From Comamonas phosphati (GTDB lineage Bacteria > Pseudomonadota > Gammaproteobacteria > Burkholderiales > Burkholderiaceae_C), in assembly GCF_014637085.1 (NCBI RefSeq), contig NZ_BMEU01000010.1:93101-157100 (forward strand): DNA of 64,000 bases. The letters run 5' to 3'. The notes beneath the pieces are model-generated. The model had not been told where the DNA came from. It ran no database searches and saw nothing but the letters and a program-made list of their open reading frames with translations. A program made the translations under genes and the position numbers. This document shows, piece by piece, positions 1 through 11,516 of this stretch. Within the stretch, counting starts at the first letter, position 1. Each line of letters begins with the position of its first letter.

Positions 1-2
1 AA

Positions 3-56
3 GCCGAGCGCCTGGCGCAAAAGCCCTGGCTGGCCCATACCTTGATAACCCCCTGA
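3..56 (+). CDS. leuD: LeuD C-terminus (partial, 5' end outside window)
   Basis: Only the last 17 codons are present, reading AERLAQKPWLAHTLITP and then TGA. The tail resembles the C-terminus of the small subunit of 3-isopropylmalate isomerase (LeuD), and leuD is the usual gene directly before leuB in Comamonadaceae. The TGA stop and the preceding proline codons lie inside a dispersed intergenic repeat (CCCCCTGAGCCGC), so the repeat has supplied the stop and probably the last residues. The identification rests on synteny and a short tail, so it is moderate. Confidence 0.55.
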   Translation, partial: AERLAQKPWLAHTLITP

Positions 57-115
57 GCCGCTTTGCGGCTTCCCCCAAGGGGGACGACATCCTCGCTGCG
101 GGGCGGCCCTTGCTT
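49..115 (+). repeat. Dispersed intergenic repeat, family A, copy 1
   Basis: Starts CCCCCTGAGCCGC, contains a short hairpin (GCCGC TTTGC GGC) and a C-run/G-run pair (CCCCC-AA-GGGGG), and ends GCGGGGCGGCCCTTGCT. Related copies lie at 9711-9800 (+), 22072-22143 (-), 53314-53382 (-) and 59315-59383 (-). Here the repeat overlaps the leuD stop codon. Confidence 0.8.
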
Positions 116-266
116 GATGTCTCTCACTCGGGGTATGCCTGATTTGAGTTCAACTATCAAAAAATGAGCTGCCCGCGCTTTTCATTCATAGATTTTGGTA
201 TTTGTTACGTCTGAAATCTATGTATATCAAGTCCCGGCAGCTACTAAATTAATTCAAAGGAACATC

Positions 267-1343
267 ATGAAGATCGCAGTTTTGCCCGGAGACGGCATCG
301 GCCCCGAAATCGTTGCGGAAGCCGTCAAGGTGCTCGAAGCCCTGAACCTGGGCCTGGAAATGGAAACCGCGCCCGTGGGCGGCGCCGGCTACGAAGCCGC
401 CGGCCACCCCCTGCCTCCCGCCACGCTCAAGCTGGCCCAGGAAGCCGACGCCATCCTGTTCGGCGCCGTGGGCGACTGGAAGTACGACACGCTGGACCGC
501 CCGCTGCGCCCCGAACAGGCCATCCTCGGCCTGCGCAAGGCCCTGGGCCTGTTCGCCAACTTCCGCCCCGCCATCTGCTACAGGGAACTGACCCACGCCT
601 CCAGCCTCAAGCCCGAGCTGGTCGCGGGCCTGGACATCCTCATCATCCGCGAGCTGACCGGCGACATCTATTTCGGCCAGCCGCGCGGCCGCCGCGTGGC
701 TCCTGACGGCCAATTTCCCGGCGCCGAGGAAGCCTTCGACACCATGCGCTACACCCGCCCCGAGATCGAGCGCATCGCCCATATCGCCTTCCAGGCCGCG
801 CAAAAGCGCGGCAAGCGCGTGACCAGCGTGGACAAGGCCAACGTGCTCGAGACCTTCCAGCTGTGGAAGGACGTGGTCACCGAAGTCGGCAAGCAGTACC
901 CCGACGTGGCCCTGGACCACATGTATGTGGACAATGCCGCCATGCAGCTCGTGAAGGAACCCAAGCGCTTCGACGTGGTGGTCACCGGCAACATGTTCGG
1001 CGACATCCTGTCCGACGAAGCCTCGATGCTCACCGGCTCCATCGGCATGCTGCCCTCGGCCAGCCTGAACGACAAAAAGCAGGGCCTGTACGAACCCAGC
1101 CACGGCTCGGCGCCCGACATCGCCGGCAAGGGCATCGCCAACCCGCTGGCCACCATTCTGTCGGCCGCGATGATGCTGCGCTTCTCTCTGAACCACGAAG
1201 CCGCCGCCCAGAAGATCGAAGCCGCCGTGCAGAAGGTGCTGGCCCAAGGCCTGCGCACCGCCGACATCTACAGCGAAGGCACAACCCGCGTCACCACCCG
1301 CGAGATGGGCGACGCCGTGGTCAAGGCTCTGGCCGAAGTCTGA
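267..1343 (+). CDS. leuB: 3-isopropylmalate dehydrogenase
   Basis: Catalyses NAD-dependent oxidative decarboxylation of 3-isopropylmalate in leucine synthesis (cytoplasm). The 358-residue protein shows the family signature throughout: GDGIGPEI near the N-terminus, [14 protein letters not shown] from about residue 128, [18 protein letters not shown] from about 243 (metal/substrate site) and [17 protein letters not shown] from about 273 (NAD site). The open frame extends 24 codons upstream to position 195, but the ATG at 267 is preceded by an AAAGG ribosome-binding site and gives the standard [10 protein letters not shown] start. It follows leuD after about 200 bp and is followed by a hairpin terminator, so it ends the leu transcript. 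Confidence 0.97.
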   Translation: MKIAVLPGDGIGPEIVAEAVKVLEALNLGLEMETAPVGGAGYEAAGHPLPPATLKLAQEADAILFGAVGDWKYDTLDRPLRPEQAILGLRKALGLFANFRPAICYRELTHASSLKPELVAGLDILIIRELTGDIYFGQPRGRRVAPDGQFPGAEEAFDTMRYTRPEIERIAHIAFQAAQKRGKRVTSVDKANVLETFQLWKDVVTEVGKQYPDVALDHMYVDNAAMQLVKEPKRFDVVVTGNMFGDILSDEASMLTGSIGMLPSASLNDKKQGLYEPSHGSAPDIAGKGIANPLATILSAAMMLRFSLNHEAAAQKIEAAVQKVLAQGLRTADIYSEGTTRVTTREMGDAVVKALAEV

Positions 1344-1396
1344 TGCACCAGCGCTGCCAGGGCCGCCTACGGCCTTTGCAGCGCATCATGTTTTTG
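1342..1396 (+). terminator. Probable intrinsic terminator after leuB
   Basis: Hairpin with arms GCGCTGC (1351-1357) and GCAGCGC (1378-1384), an inner GGCCG/CGGCC pairing and an outer GATG/CATC pairing, followed by a short T-run (GTTTTTGG). It starts at the leuB stop codon. Confidence 0.7.
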
Positions 1397-1706
1397 GCCA
1401 TTTTCAATCAAAACGTCAAAAATAAATCCACAATTTCGACGATTTGACGAATGCATACAGCACATTTGATATTCAGTGCTTTTTCCGCATTCGCTAAAAT
1501 CACAACTCTTATGTTTGCCGCCCGCCCTTTCATCACTGAACCCACAGCAGCCTCTGCCGGTGTGGACGTGCGCGCGCAAATCGTTAAGACCATTAAGACG
1601 ATTACAGGCTGACCCAGCCCGGTTCGTCATGCGCCCCTGATCCGGCCAGACGAGCCGGCCGAAGCAGTCTCGAGCTACTGTTTTCAAAACTGAAAGGGCG
1701 TTTCAA
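1397..1706. other. Gene-free spacer between leuB and asd
   Basis: AT-richer than its surroundings (runs such as AAAACGTCAAAAATAAATCC). A TTGATA box near 1467 and a TAAAAT box near 1494 look promoter-like, but their spacing of about 23 bp is too long for a standard sigma-70 promoter, so asd promoter placement is uncertain. I see no ORF with coding character and no RNA gene. Confidence 0.5.
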
Positions 1707-2831
1707 ATGAGCAAGCCACATGGTAAGCAACTGGTAGGTTTGGTGGGCTGGCGCGGCATGGTCGGTTCCGTGCTGATGGATCGCATGCAGGCCGAAGGCG
1801 ACTTCGAGCTGATCGAGCCGGTGTTCTTCTCCACCTCCAACGCCGGCGGCAAGGCCCCCGCGATGGCCACGGAGCACACCCAGCTCAAGGATGCCAACGA
1901 CATCGCCGAGCTGGCCAAGTGCGACATCATCATCACCTGCCAGGGCGGCGACTACACCAAGGAAGTCTTCCCCAAGATCCGCGCCGCCGGCTGGAACGGC
2001 CACTGGATCGACGCCGCCTCCTCGCTGCGCATGGAGAGCGATGCCGTCATCGTGCTGGACCCCGTCAACGAAGGCCTGATCAAAGCCAAGCTGGCCGCAG
2101 GCGGCAAGAACTGGATCGGCGGCAACTGCACCAACTCCATCCTGCTGATGGGCCTGGGCGGCCTGTTCAAGGCCGGCCTCGTGGAATGGGTCTCCTCCAT
2201 GACCTACCAGGCCGCTTCGGGCGGCGGCGCCAACCACATGCGCGAACTGCTCAAGGGCATGGGCGTGGTGCACGCCGCCGTGGAGGGCGACCTGGCAACG
2301 CCCGCATCCGCCATCCTGGAAATCGACCGCAAGGTGGCTGCCACCATCCGCGAGGACGTGCCCACCGAATTCTTCGGCGCCCCGCTGGCCGGCGGCCTGA
2401 TCCCCTGGATCGATGTGCAGCTTCCCAACGGCCAGTCCAAGGAAGAGTGGAAGGGCCAGGCCGAAGTCAACAAGATCCTCGGTACCGAAGCCACCATCCC
2501 CGTGGACGGCCTGTGCGTGCGCATCGGCGCCATGCGCTGCCATTCGCTGGCGCTGACGCTCAAGCTCAAGAAGGACCTGCCCCTGGCCGAGATCGAAGCC
2601 CTGATCCAAAGCGGCAATCCCTGGGTCAAGTTCGTCGCCAACGAGCGCGCGCTCACGGTCAAGGAACTGACGCCCGCCGCCGTGACCGGCGGCCTCGAAG
2701 TCGCCGTGGGCCGCGTGCGCAAGCTCAACATGGGCCCCGAGTATGTGTCGGCCTTCGTGATCGGCGACCAACTGCTGTGGGGCGCCGCCGAGCCGCTGCG
2801 CCGCATGCTGCGCATCCTGCTGGCCGCATAA
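1707..2831 (+). CDS. asd: Aspartate-semialdehyde dehydrogenase
   Basis: Reduces aspartyl phosphate to aspartate semialdehyde with NADPH, the branch point for lysine/diaminopimelate, threonine and methionine. The 374-residue protein has the N-terminal nucleotide-binding motif [10 protein letters not shown] (residues 14-23) and the catalytic-cysteine segment [16 protein letters not shown], with the cysteine at about residue 141. This pattern matches the Gram-negative (E. coli-like) Asd branch. The ATG has an AAAGGG site about 10 bases upstream. It lies between leuB and fimV, the normal betaproteobacterial order, and is followed by a strong terminator. Confidence 0.97.
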   Translation: MSKPHGKQLVGLVGWRGMVGSVLMDRMQAEGDFELIEPVFFSTSNAGGKAPAMATEHTQLKDANDIAELAKCDIIITCQGGDYTKEVFPKIRAAGWNGHWIDAASSLRMESDAVIVLDPVNEGLIKAKLAAGGKNWIGGNCTNSILLMGLGGLFKAGLVEWVSSMTYQAASGGGANHMRELLKGMGVVHAAVEGDLATPASAILEIDRKVAATIREDVPTEFFGAPLAGGLIPWIDVQLPNGQSKEEWKGQAEVNKILGTEATIPVDGLCVRIGAMRCHSLALTLKLKKDLPLAEIEALIQSGNPWVKFVANERALTVKELTPAAVTGGLEVAVGRVRKLNMGPEYVSAFVIGDQLLWGAAEPLRRMLRILLAA

Positions 2832-2892
2832 ACCGCGCGCTTCACCGCCCGCTTCGCCGGCCTCGGGCCGGCGCGCGGCCACAGCGCCCTCA

Positions 2893-2929
2893 AGCGCCAT
2901 GCCATCCCCAGGATGGATGGCGCTTTTTT
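2893..2929 (+). terminator. Intrinsic terminator after asd
   Basis: Perfect outer arms AGCGCCAT (2893-2900) and ATGGCGCT (2917-2924), an inner CCATCC/GGATGG pairing, and a run of six T directly after. Clear rho-independent terminator. Confidence 0.9.
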
Positions 2930-3219
2930 ACATCTGCATCCTGGTCTTTGCGGCACAATCGACCACGCAGGCCGCGTGCGCCATCGCAGGGCATATCGAC
3001 ACATCAAGTTTCATCTTGTTGCCAATCGACAACAATATGCGCATACCCCGCGCGTTATCGCTCGCAATGCAATAGCGTGGATGACAATGCAAGCCGTACG
3101 CCCGGGGCCATGAGCCTTTTCATGCGCCTTGGGTAAGTTTTAATTACATGTGCATCCGTGAGCCGCTTCAGAAAAACAATAAGCTCCACTGGAACGCATC
3201 ATCAAACATTTGACGCTTT
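2930..3219. other. fimV upstream region
   Basis: Contains a small inverted repeat TTGTTG-CCAATCGA-CAACAA at about 3016-3035 and AT-rich stretches (AAGTTTTAATTACATG near 3135). No gene is seen. It must hold the fimV promoter, but I cannot assign its boxes with confidence. Confidence 0.4.
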
Positions 3220-5985
3220 ATGCAACGCTGGAAACTCTCTGCGCTCGCCGCCGCGACCCTGGCCCTGACCGGCATGACGGCCTCCAATGCATGGGCCCTG
3301 GCACTGGGCCGCATCACGGTGCAGTCGGCCCTTGGCGAACCGCTGCGCGCCGAAGTGGAGATTCCCCAGCTCAGCGCGGCCGAAGCAGACAGTCTGCGGG
3401 CCGCCGTGGCTTCGCCGGAAGCCTTCCGCGCCCAGGGCGTGGAATACACGGGCACGGCCAATGCGATCCGCGTCAAGGTCGTCAAGCACGCCAACGGCTC
3501 CGCCGTGCTGCAGCTGAGCAGCGTCCAGCCGGTCAACGACCCATTTCTCGATCTCGTCCTCGATGCCAACTGGGCGTCGGGCAAGCTCCAGCGCAACTAC
3601 ACACTGCTGCTGGACCCCCCCGTTTCCCGCCGTGCCGCTCCCGGCGTGACGGCCGCAGCCCAGGCCTCTGCGCCCGAGGCCCCCAGGACACGCCCCGGCA
3701 GCCCGGCCGTCGTCGCACAGACGCGGGCGCCCGAGGAAGGCCGCCAGCCCGCGCCGCGCAAGCCCGCACCAGTCGCAGTTGCTGCCCGCGCACAGGATTC
3801 CAGCGATGAAGTGCGCGTCAAGCCCGGCGACACCGCCGGCCGCCTGGCCTCCGCCCACCATCCCGCCGGCGTCTCGCTGGACCAGATGCTGGTGGCCATG
3901 CTGCGCGCCAACCCCCACGCCTTCATCAACGGCAATATCAACCGCATGCGCAGCGGCGTCGTCATCCAGGTGCCCGATGAGGCCGCCGCCAAGGCCACGC
4001 CCCAGAACGAAGCGCGCCGCATCATGGCCGCGCAGTCGCGCGACTTCAACCAATTCCGCCGCCAGCTGGCAGGCGCGGCCCCTGCAGCGCCGGTAGAGGC
4101 CGCCTCGCGCGCGGCCTCCGGCCAGGTCCAGGCCCATGTGGAAGAAACCAAGCCCGGCACGGCCGCGCCCGACAAGCTCACGCTGTCCAAGGGCGCCGTC
4201 AAGGGCGTGGCGGCCGACGAAAAGCTGGCACAGCAAAAGCAGTCGGCCGACCAGTCCTCGCGCATGGACGAGCTCAAGCGCAACATGGCCGAACTGAGCC
4301 AGATTGCCAGCGCCACCAAGCCTGAGGGCGCTGCCGCCAGCGCCGCCACCGGCAGCAGCGCCGCAGCCGCCGCCGCAGGCGTGGCCGTTCCCGCCGCAGC
4401 ACCGGCTGCCGCAGACAAGCCGGCCGAGCCTGCCGCCGCCCCCACAGCAGCGCCCGGAGCCGCCCCCCAGACAGAACAGGCCGACAACAAGAGTGCCGAT
4501 GCAGCCAAGCCCGCGGAGCCGGCGGCAGAGGCAGCTGCTGCGGCCGCCCCTGCCGCAGCACCGGCACCCCAGCCCAAACCCGCGTCGGCGCCGGCTCCCG
4601 TGCCACAGGAGCCCAGCTTCATCGACAGCCTGATGGAAGACCCCACCATCCCGCTGGCGGGCGCCGCCATCCTGGCGCTGCTGCTCGGCTACGGCGGCTA
4701 CCGCGTGGCACAGCGCCGCAAGGCCGCGGCAGCCGTGGCGGACAGTGCGCTGGGCGACAGCCAGCTGGCTGCCGACTCCTTCTTCGGCTCCAGCGGCGGC
4801 CAGCATGTGGATACCGGCACCAGCAGCCAGATGTCGGGCCACTCCATGCAGTATTCGCCCAGCCAGCTCGATGCCGGCGACGTGGATCCGCTGGCCGAGG
4901 CAGACGTCTACCTGGCCTACGGCCGCGACCTGCAGGCCGAGGAAATCCTCAAGGAAGCCTTGCGCACCGACCCCAGCCGCCCGGTCCTGCACCAGAAACT
5001 GGCCGAAATCTATGTCAAGCGCCATGACCGCAAGGCCTTCGAAGCCACGGCCCAGACCCTGCGCGGACTGACCCAGGGCCAGGGCCCGGAATGGCAGCGC
5101 CTGGTCGAACAAGGCCGCATCCTGGACCCCGAGAACGCCCTGTATCAGCAAGGCGGCAACCAGCAGCCGGCTGCAGCACAGCCGCAGCAGGCCATGGCCG
5201 GCGGCATGGCTGCCGCCGGTGCCGCAGCCCTGGGCTTTGGCGCCGCACTGGCCCAATCCAAGCTGGAGACCGGGCACGAAGCAGCCTCCACCCCGCCCGC
5301 AGGCCTGAACATGGATCTGGGCCTGCCCGGCGGCCTGGCGGATGCCGAGCCGGTGCCCAAGCCCGGTGATGCCCCGGCCACGCTCTCTGCGGACCGCGCC
5401 ACCCCTGGCAACCGGAGCGCGACACCATCAGCCCCCTCTTCGACGACTCCCGAAGTGCCATCGCCTTCGGCCAGCCTGCCCGAACAGCCCAAGCCCCTTG
5501 ACCCGGGCAACGGGCTCGCCATGGATTTCGCGAGCTTCAGCGCGGCGCCTGCAGCCCAGCCGCCAGCGGCCTCGCTGGGCAGCGCGGGGGCTGAAACGGC
5601 TGCCGCGGCACCCAGCATCCCCGAGAGCCTGGAATTCGATCTGAGCGACTTCACCCTGCCCACCGCCCAGGCGGATGCCGGTGCCAAGGACACGGCCAAG
5701 AATGCCGCCGTCGATCGGCTGGCAGAAGACGATTCCGCCGCTTCGGATGCCATGGAATTCGACCTGGGCGCCCTGTCGCTGGATCTCGGCAGCAGCACGC
5801 CCGCGTCTTCCCCGTCCGCCCCCACGGCGCCGGAAGACCCCCTGGCCACCAAGCTGGCACTGGCCGAGGAATTCAATGCCATCGGCGACAGCGATGGAGC
5901 ACGGACGCTGATAGAGGAAGTGATTGCCGAAGCCCGCGGGGATCTCAAGGTGCAGGCCGAGCGCCTGCTCTCTGAAATTGGTTGA
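3220..5985 (+). CDS. fimV: FimV-like pilus/polar-hub protein with LysM-type domain
   Basis: Large inner-membrane protein of the FimV family, which in relatives organises the cell pole and type IV pilus/twitching functions. The 921 residues show a signal peptide ending near ...NAWALALGR (residues 1-29), the conserved N-terminal FimV domain ([19 protein letters not shown]), a LysM-like peptidoglycan-binding stretch at about 194-252 ([13 protein letters not shown]), a long Ala/Pro/Glu-rich linker, one transmembrane helix at about 477-498, and an acidic cytoplasmic part ending in the conserved FimV C-terminal motif with [20 protein letters not shown]. It sits between asd and truA, the standard location. 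No convincing ribosome-binding site precedes the ATG. Confidence 0.9.
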   Translation: MQRWKLSALAAATLALTGMTASNAWALALGRITVQSALGEPLRAEVEIPQLSAAEADSLRAAVASPEAFRAQGVEYTGTANAIRVKVVKHANGSAVLQLSSVQPVNDPFLDLVLDANWASGKLQRNYTLLLDPPVSRRAAPGVTAAAQASAPEAPRTRPGSPAVVAQTRAPEEGRQPAPRKPAPVAVAARAQDSSDEVRVKPGDTAGRLASAHHPAGVSLDQMLVAMLRANPHAFINGNINRMRSGVVIQVPDEAAAKATPQNEARRIMAAQSRDFNQFRRQLAGAAPAAPVEAASRAASGQVQAHVEETKPGTAAPDKLTLSKGAVKGVAADEKLAQQKQSADQSSRMDELKRNMAELSQIASATKPEGAAASAATGSSAAAAAAGVAVPAAAPAAADKPAEPAAAPTAAPGAAPQTEQADNKSADAAKPAEPAAEAAAAAAPAAAPAPQPKPASAPAPVPQEPSFIDSLMEDPTIPLAGAAILALLLGYGGYRVAQRRKAAAAVADSALGDSQLAADSFFGSSGGQHVDTGTSSQMSGHSMQYSPSQLDAGDVDPLAEADVYLAYGRDLQAEEILKEALRTDPSRPVLHQKLAEIYVKRHDRKAFEATAQTLRGLTQGQGPEWQRLVEQGRILDPENALYQQGGNQQPAAAQPQQAMAGGMAAAGAAALGFGAALAQSKLETGHEAASTPPAGLNMDLGLPGGLADAEPVPKPGDAPATLSADRATPGNRSATPSAPSSTTPEVPSPSASLPEQPKPLDPGNGLAMDFASFSAAPAAQPPAASLGSAGAETAAAAPSIPESLEFDLSDFTLPTAQADAGAKDTAKNAAVDRLAEDDSAASDAMEFDLGALSLDLGSSTPASSPSAPTAPEDPLATKLALAEEFNAIGDSDGARTLIEEVIAEARGDLKVQAERLLSEIG

Positions 5986-6023
5986 TATTTGATGCGTTTG
6001 AACTCCACGCCAGAGGCTCTGCC

Positions 6024-6875
6024 ATGCGCATAGCCCTCGGCGTCAGCTACAACGGTCAGGCCTACAGCGGCTGGCAAAGCCAGCCTTCGGGCAACACCGT
6101 ACAAGATCATCTCGAAGCGGCCCTGGGCCGCTTTGCTGCTCAAGAGGTGTCCACCATCTGCGCCGGCCGCACCGATGCCGGCGTGCACGGCCTCATGCAG
6201 GTCGTGCATTTCGACACCGCGCTGCAACGCGCGCCGTTCTCCTGGGTGCGCGGCACCAACACCTTTCTGCCGCCCGACATTGCCGTGCAATGGGCCCAGC
6301 CGGTGTCCGACGCGTTCCACTCCCGCGCCTGCGCCACGGGCCGCCGCTACGCCTATGTACTGCTGCAGTCGCCCGTGCGCCCCAGCGTGGAAGCCGGCCG
6401 GGTGGGCTGGGTGTTCCATGCGCTCGACGGCGAAGCCATGCAGAAAGCGGCCCGGCATCTGATCGGCGAACACGATTTTTCGTCCTTTCGCGCCGCGGGC
6501 TGCCAGGCCAAGACGCCCGTCAAGACGCTGTACGACATCCGCGTCAGCCGCCGCATGGCCGAAGGCGGCTCCAGGCAGGCGGCCGCCAGCTCCATGCGCC
6601 CGGGCGACCTTGAACCCATGGAATGCTGCTACTGGCGTTTCGAGTTCGAGGGCAGCGCCTTTCTGCACCACATGGTGCGCAACATCATGGGCTGCCTGAT
6701 CGCCATCGGCCAGGGGCTGTACCCGCCCGAGTGGATGCAGCAGGTGCTGGCTGCGCGCTCGCGCGATGCGGCGGCCCCCACCTTCGCCCCTGACGGCCTG
6801 TACTTTCTCGGTCCCATGTACCATGAGACCTGGGGCCTGCCCATGCGCACGGCCGCATTTGACTGGCTGCCATGA
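6024..6875 (+). CDS. truA: tRNA pseudouridine(38-40) synthase TruA
   Basis: Converts uridines 38-40 of the tRNA anticodon arm to pseudouridine. The protein (283 residues) has the catalytic aspartate in GRTDAGVHG (D51), the N-terminal [18 protein letters not shown] typical of TruA, and the C-terminal [17 protein letters not shown] motif. The open frame runs upstream into fimV, but the ATG at 6024 follows a CAGAGG site and gives the family start. It overlaps trpF by ATGA, so the two are translationally coupled. Confidence 0.96.
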   Translation: MRIALGVSYNGQAYSGWQSQPSGNTVQDHLEAALGRFAAQEVSTICAGRTDAGVHGLMQVVHFDTALQRAPFSWVRGTNTFLPPDIAVQWAQPVSDAFHSRACATGRRYAYVLLQSPVRPSVEAGRVGWVFHALDGEAMQKAARHLIGEHDFSSFRAAGCQAKTPVKTLYDIRVSRRMAEGGSRQAAASSMRPGDLEPMECCYWRFEFEGSAFLHHMVRNIMGCLIAIGQGLYPPEWMQQVLAARSRDAAAPTFAPDGLYFLGPMYHETWGLPMRTAAFDWLP

Positions 6876-7589
6876 ACCATCCACAACGAACCCGCATCAA
6901 GATCTGCGGCCTGACGCGCGAAGAGGACGTGGACGCCGCCGTGGCCGCCGGCGCCGACGCCATCGGCTTCGTGCTCTATGCCAAGAGCCCGCGCGCCGTC
7001 AGCGTGGAGCGTGCGGCCGAGCTGGCCCGGCGCCTGCCGCCCTTTGTCACGCCGGTGCTGCTTTTCGTCAACGAAAGCGCTTCCAACGTGATAGCAGCCT
7101 GCAACCGCATACCGGGTGCCTGCGTACAATTCCATGGCGATGAGTCGCCCGAGGACTGCGCCGCGGCCACGCAGGGCGCTCGCCCCTACCTGCGAGCGGC
7201 GCGCATACCCCTCGATGACGGCACGAGTGGGGCTGCCGCGCAGTTCGACCTCGTAAAATACGCACAACATTATTCGAAAGCCCAGGCCATGCTGCTCGAC
7301 GCCCATGTCGACGGCTATGGCGGCGGCGGAAAAGCATTCAATTGGTCACTCCTGCCAACAAGCGTCGCCTCTCACCTCGTTTTGTCTGGTGGGCTCACGC
7401 CTGCAAACGTGACCGATGGCATCTTGCAAGTGCGCCCTCGCGGGCTGTCGCTGGCCGTTGATGTGAGCTCGGGAGTCGAGGCCGACGGCTCCGACGGCAA
7501 GCCGCTCAAGGGCATCAAGGACGCCCACAAGATCCACCGCTTCGTCGCTGCCGTGCGCGCAGCCGATGCCCAATATTTGCAGACCACGC

Positions 7590-7597
<8 letters not shown>
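6872..7597 (+). CDS. trpF: Phosphoribosylanthranilate isomerase
   Basis: Catalyses the Amadori rearrangement of N-(5'-phosphoribosyl)anthranilate in tryptophan synthesis. TIM-barrel protein of 241 residues with the N-terminal catalytic-cysteine motif [20 protein letters not shown] on strand 3, VQFHGDE, and the phosphate-binding end [10 protein letters not shown] with the catalytic aspartate region [10 protein letters not shown]. It overlaps truA upstream (ATGA) and trpB downstream by 8 bases, making a tight trpF-trpB-trpA unit. Confidence 0.96.
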
Positions 7598-8890
<1,293 letters not shown>

Positions 8891-8894
<4 letters not shown>

Positions 8895-9700
8895 GCCGTA
8901 TTGCCACCACTTTCAGCAAGCTCCAGGCGGAGGGCCGCAAGGCTCTGATTCCCTATGTGACCGCGGGCTTTCCGTTTGCCGCCCTCACCCCCTCCCTCAT
9001 GCACGGCATGGTGGAAGCCGGTGCCGATGTGATCGAGCTGGGCGTGCCCTTTTCCGACCCCATGGCCGACGGCCCCACCATCCAGCGCGCCGGCGACAAG
9101 GCCATTGCCAACGGCGTGGGCCTGCAGCAGGTGCTGGCCTATGTGGCCGAGTTCCGCAAGAAGGACGAAACCACGCCCGTGGTGCTCATGGGCTACGCCA
9201 ACCCCGTGGAGCGCTACGACCAGGTGCACGGCGAGGACGCCTTCGTCAACCATGCGGCCGAAGCCGGCGTGGACGGCGTGCTCATCGTGGACTACCCGCC
9301 CGAAGAGTGCGAGGAGTTCGCGGCCAAGCTGCGCGCGCGCAACATGGACCTGATCTTTCTGCTGGCCCCCACCAGCACCGACGAGCGCATGCAACAGGTG
9401 GCCCGCGTGGCCAGCGGTTATGTGTACTACGTCTCGCTCAAGGGCGTGACGGGCTCGGGCGCCCTGGACACCTCGGCCGTGGAAGCCATGCTGCCGCGCA
9501 TCCGCCAGCACGTGAGCGTGCCCGTGGGCGTGGGCTTCGGCATCCGTGACGCCCAGACCGCCCATGCCATCAGCCGCGTGGCCGATGCTGTGGTCATCGG
9601 CAGCCGCATCATCGAACTGCTCGACGGCCAGCCCCACGAGAAGATCGTCCCGCTGGCAATAGACTTTCTGCGTGGCGTGCGAAAGGCTCTCGACGCATAA
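8891..9700 (+). CDS. trpA: Tryptophan synthase alpha chain
   Basis: Cleaves indole-3-glycerol phosphate to indole, which is channelled to TrpB. TIM barrel of 269 residues. The catalytic acids are visible in [16 protein letters not shown] (E49 and D60), and the phosphate-binding motif is VGVGFGIRD. Start is set by the GGAGG site inside the trpB end and the ATGA overlap. It is followed after 10 bases by a copy of the family A repeat, before accD. Confidence 0.97.
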
Positions 9701-9710
9701 TCCAGAACAA

Positions 9711-9800
9711 CCCCCTGAGCGGCTGTGCCGCTTCCCCCTTCTCTCTCGGCTTCGCCGGGGAAGGGGGACGCCGCCAGCGCGGCGGGGCGGCCCTTGCGCG
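9711..9800 (+). repeat. Dispersed intergenic repeat, family A, copy 2 (long form)
   Basis: Starts CCCCCTGAGCGGC ten bases behind the trpA stop and ends GCGGGGCGGCCCTTGCG. It has a longer hairpin arm than copy 1: CCCCCTT, then a CTCGGCTTCGCCGGGG loop region, then AAGGGGG. It lies inside the trpBA-accD gene run. Confidence 0.8.
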
Positions 9801-9879
9801 GCGGCCCTGGCCTGGGTTGTGCCAGTTTCACAGACTGCTGCCCATGCTGTTGCGCAGCAAAATTTATACGAGGAACACC

Positions 9880-10755
9880 ATGTCCTGGCTTGAAAAACTT
9901 CTGCCTGCCAAGATCCAGCAGACCCATCCGACGGAACGCCACCAGCAGATTCCCGAGGGCCTGTGGATCAAATGCCCCAGCTGCGAAAGCGTTCTGTACA
10001 AGACCGATCTGGAAAAGAACCAGAACGTCTGCCCCAGCTGCGGCCACCACCACCGCATCGGAGCGCGCGCCCGCCTGAACCATTTCCTCGATGCCGAAGG
10101 CCGCTATGAAATCGGCCAGGAAGTCATCCCCGTTGATGCGCTCAAGTTCAAGGACAGCCGCAAATACCCCGAACGCCTGAAGGAAGCGCTGGAAAACACC
10201 GGCGAGACCGACGCGCTGATCGTCATGGGCGGCGCCGTCAAGAGCATCAACGTGGTCGTGGCCTGCTTCGAGTTCGACTTCATGGGTGGCTCCATGGGCT
10301 CCGTGGTCGGCGAGCGCTTCGTGCGCGGCGTGGAAACCGCCATCGAGCAGAAGGTTCCCTTCATCTGCTTCACCGCCACCGGCGGCGCGCGCATGCAGGA
10401 AGGCCTGCTGTCCCTCATGCAGATGGCCAAGACCAATGCCGCGCTCACGCGCCTGGCCAAGAAGGGCCTGCCCTATATTTCCGTGCTGACCGACCCGACC
10501 ATGGGCGGCGTCTCGGCCGGCTTCGCCTTCGTGGGCGACATCGTCATGGCCGAACCCAAGGCCCTGATCGGCTTTGCCGGCCCGCGCGTGATCGAGACCA
10601 CGGTGCGCGTCAAGCTGCCCGAAGGCTTCCAGCGCGCCGAGTTCCTGCAGGACAAGGGTGCCGTAGACATGATCGTGGACCGCCGCGAACTGCGCGACCG
10701 CATCTCCAGCTCGCTGGCCATGCTGCAGCGCCTGCCCGCCGACGCCGTGGAATAA
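9880..10755 (+). CDS. accD: Acetyl-CoA carboxylase carboxyltransferase subunit beta
   Basis: Beta subunit of the carboxyltransferase that makes malonyl-CoA, the first committed step of fatty-acid synthesis. The 291-residue protein has the N-terminal zinc ribbon (C32-x2-C35 in CPSC, C51-x2-C54 in CPSC) and the carboxyltransferase core with [12 protein letters not shown] and [15 protein letters not shown] 9880 follows CGAGGA; the longer frame from 9817 has no such site. The usual partner folC is not next to it; a bidirectional terminator and an inverted yggT-type gene follow. Confidence 0.97.
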   Translation: MSWLEKLLPAKIQQTHPTERHQQIPEGLWIKCPSCESVLYKTDLEKNQNVCPSCGHHHRIGARARLNHFLDAEGRYEIGQEVIPVDALKFKDSRKYPERLKEALENTGETDALIVMGGAVKSINVVVACFEFDFMGGSMGSVVGERFVRGVETAIEQKVPFICFTATGGARMQEGLLSLMQMAKTNAALTRLAKKGLPYISVLTDPTMGGVSAGFAFVGDIVMAEPKALIGFAGPRVIETTVRVKLPEGFQRAEFLQDKGAVDMIVDRRELRDRISSSLAMLQRLPADAVE

Positions 10756-10780
10756 ACAGCGAAGCGCGCCCCGCGCTTTC

Positions 10781-10826
10781 CAGCAAAAAGCCCGTGCAGA
10801 CTGCAGTCCGCACGGGCTTTTTGCTG
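10781..10826. terminator. Bidirectional intrinsic terminator between accD and yggT-like gene
   Basis: Perfect 17-bp arms CAGCAAAAAGCCCGTGC (10781-10797) and GCACGGGCTTTTTGCTG (10810-10826), with T-tracts on both strands. It serves the converging accD (+) and YggT-family gene (-). Confidence 0.9.
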
Positions 10827-10847
10827 GGTGATGCCGGTCGGACTGGA

Positions 10848-11420
10848 TCACACTCCCGTCGCACCCATGGCGATGGCGCCCAAGCCCCAGGCCTGCACAT
10901 GGGCCAGGACGATAAGCGCCACCTGCAGCACGATCATCCCGACCAGGGCCGAGAGGTCCACATTGCCGATCAGCGGCACGATCTTGCGGATGGGCGCAAG
11001 CAAGGGATCGGCCAACCGCTGCAGCACGTTGTAGATGGGCGAATACGGCTGCACCCAGGACAGCACGGCATAGGCCAGCAAAATGCCCATCATGCCCATC
11101 AGCGCGAGCTTGAGCAGGCCGCACAGCGCCAGCCAGGGCACGGCCAGCACCGATGCCGCGGCGCCCAGCAGCAGTCCGATCACCATCTGCACCAGCAGCA
11201 ATGCAAACGCCGCCACCAGGCTGGGCACGTCCCAATTGCCCTTGGTGGGGAGCAGCTTGCGCAGCGGCAGCACGATCCAGTCGGACAGCGCAAACACCAG
11301 CTGGCCCACGGGGTTGCCGAAGGGGACGCGCTGTCTTTGCATGTACAGGCGCAGCAGGCAGGCGCCGCCGATCAGGCTGACCGCGACATCCAGCAGAAAC
11401 CAAACGATTTGAAAAAGCAT
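10848..11420 (-). CDS. YggT family integral membrane protein
   Basis: Protein of 190 residues with two copies of the YggT unit: a hydrophobic N-terminal helix, then a segment with LSDWIVLPLRKLLPTKGNWD, further membrane helices, then a second unit with PYSPIYNVLQRLADPLLAPI and RKIVPLIGNVDLSALV. The family is inner-membrane and linked in other bacteria to osmotic tolerance and cell-division/membrane functions; the exact role is unknown. The start at 11420 (MLFQIVWFLLD) is favoured because the much longer open frame upstream is the antisense of the neighbouring gene. It is transcribed divergently from the Lon-domain gene. Confidence 0.85.
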   Translation of the reverse strand: MLFQIVWFLLDVAVSLIGGACLLRLYMQRQRVPFGNPVGQLVFALSDWIVLPLRKLLPTKGNWDVPSLVAAFALLLVQMVIGLLLGAAASVLAVPWLALCGLLKLALMGMMGILLAYAVLSWVQPYSPIYNVLQRLADPLLAPIRKIVPLIGNVDLSALVGMIVLQVALIVLAHVQAWGLGAIAMGATGV

Positions 11421-11516
11421 GTAGTTGAATCTACCGGCAAGTGGACAGACAGGAAACCGGGCCGGCAAAGATTGCAGCGACCTGGCCCTCGGATCATGGG
11501 ATGATAGCCGGGCACC

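Noticed and set aside
3202-5277. A 691-codon open frame opposite fimV
   Set aside because: High-GC antisense shadow; low-complexity His/Gly/Leu composition, no family motif, while the plus strand encodes a clear FimV.
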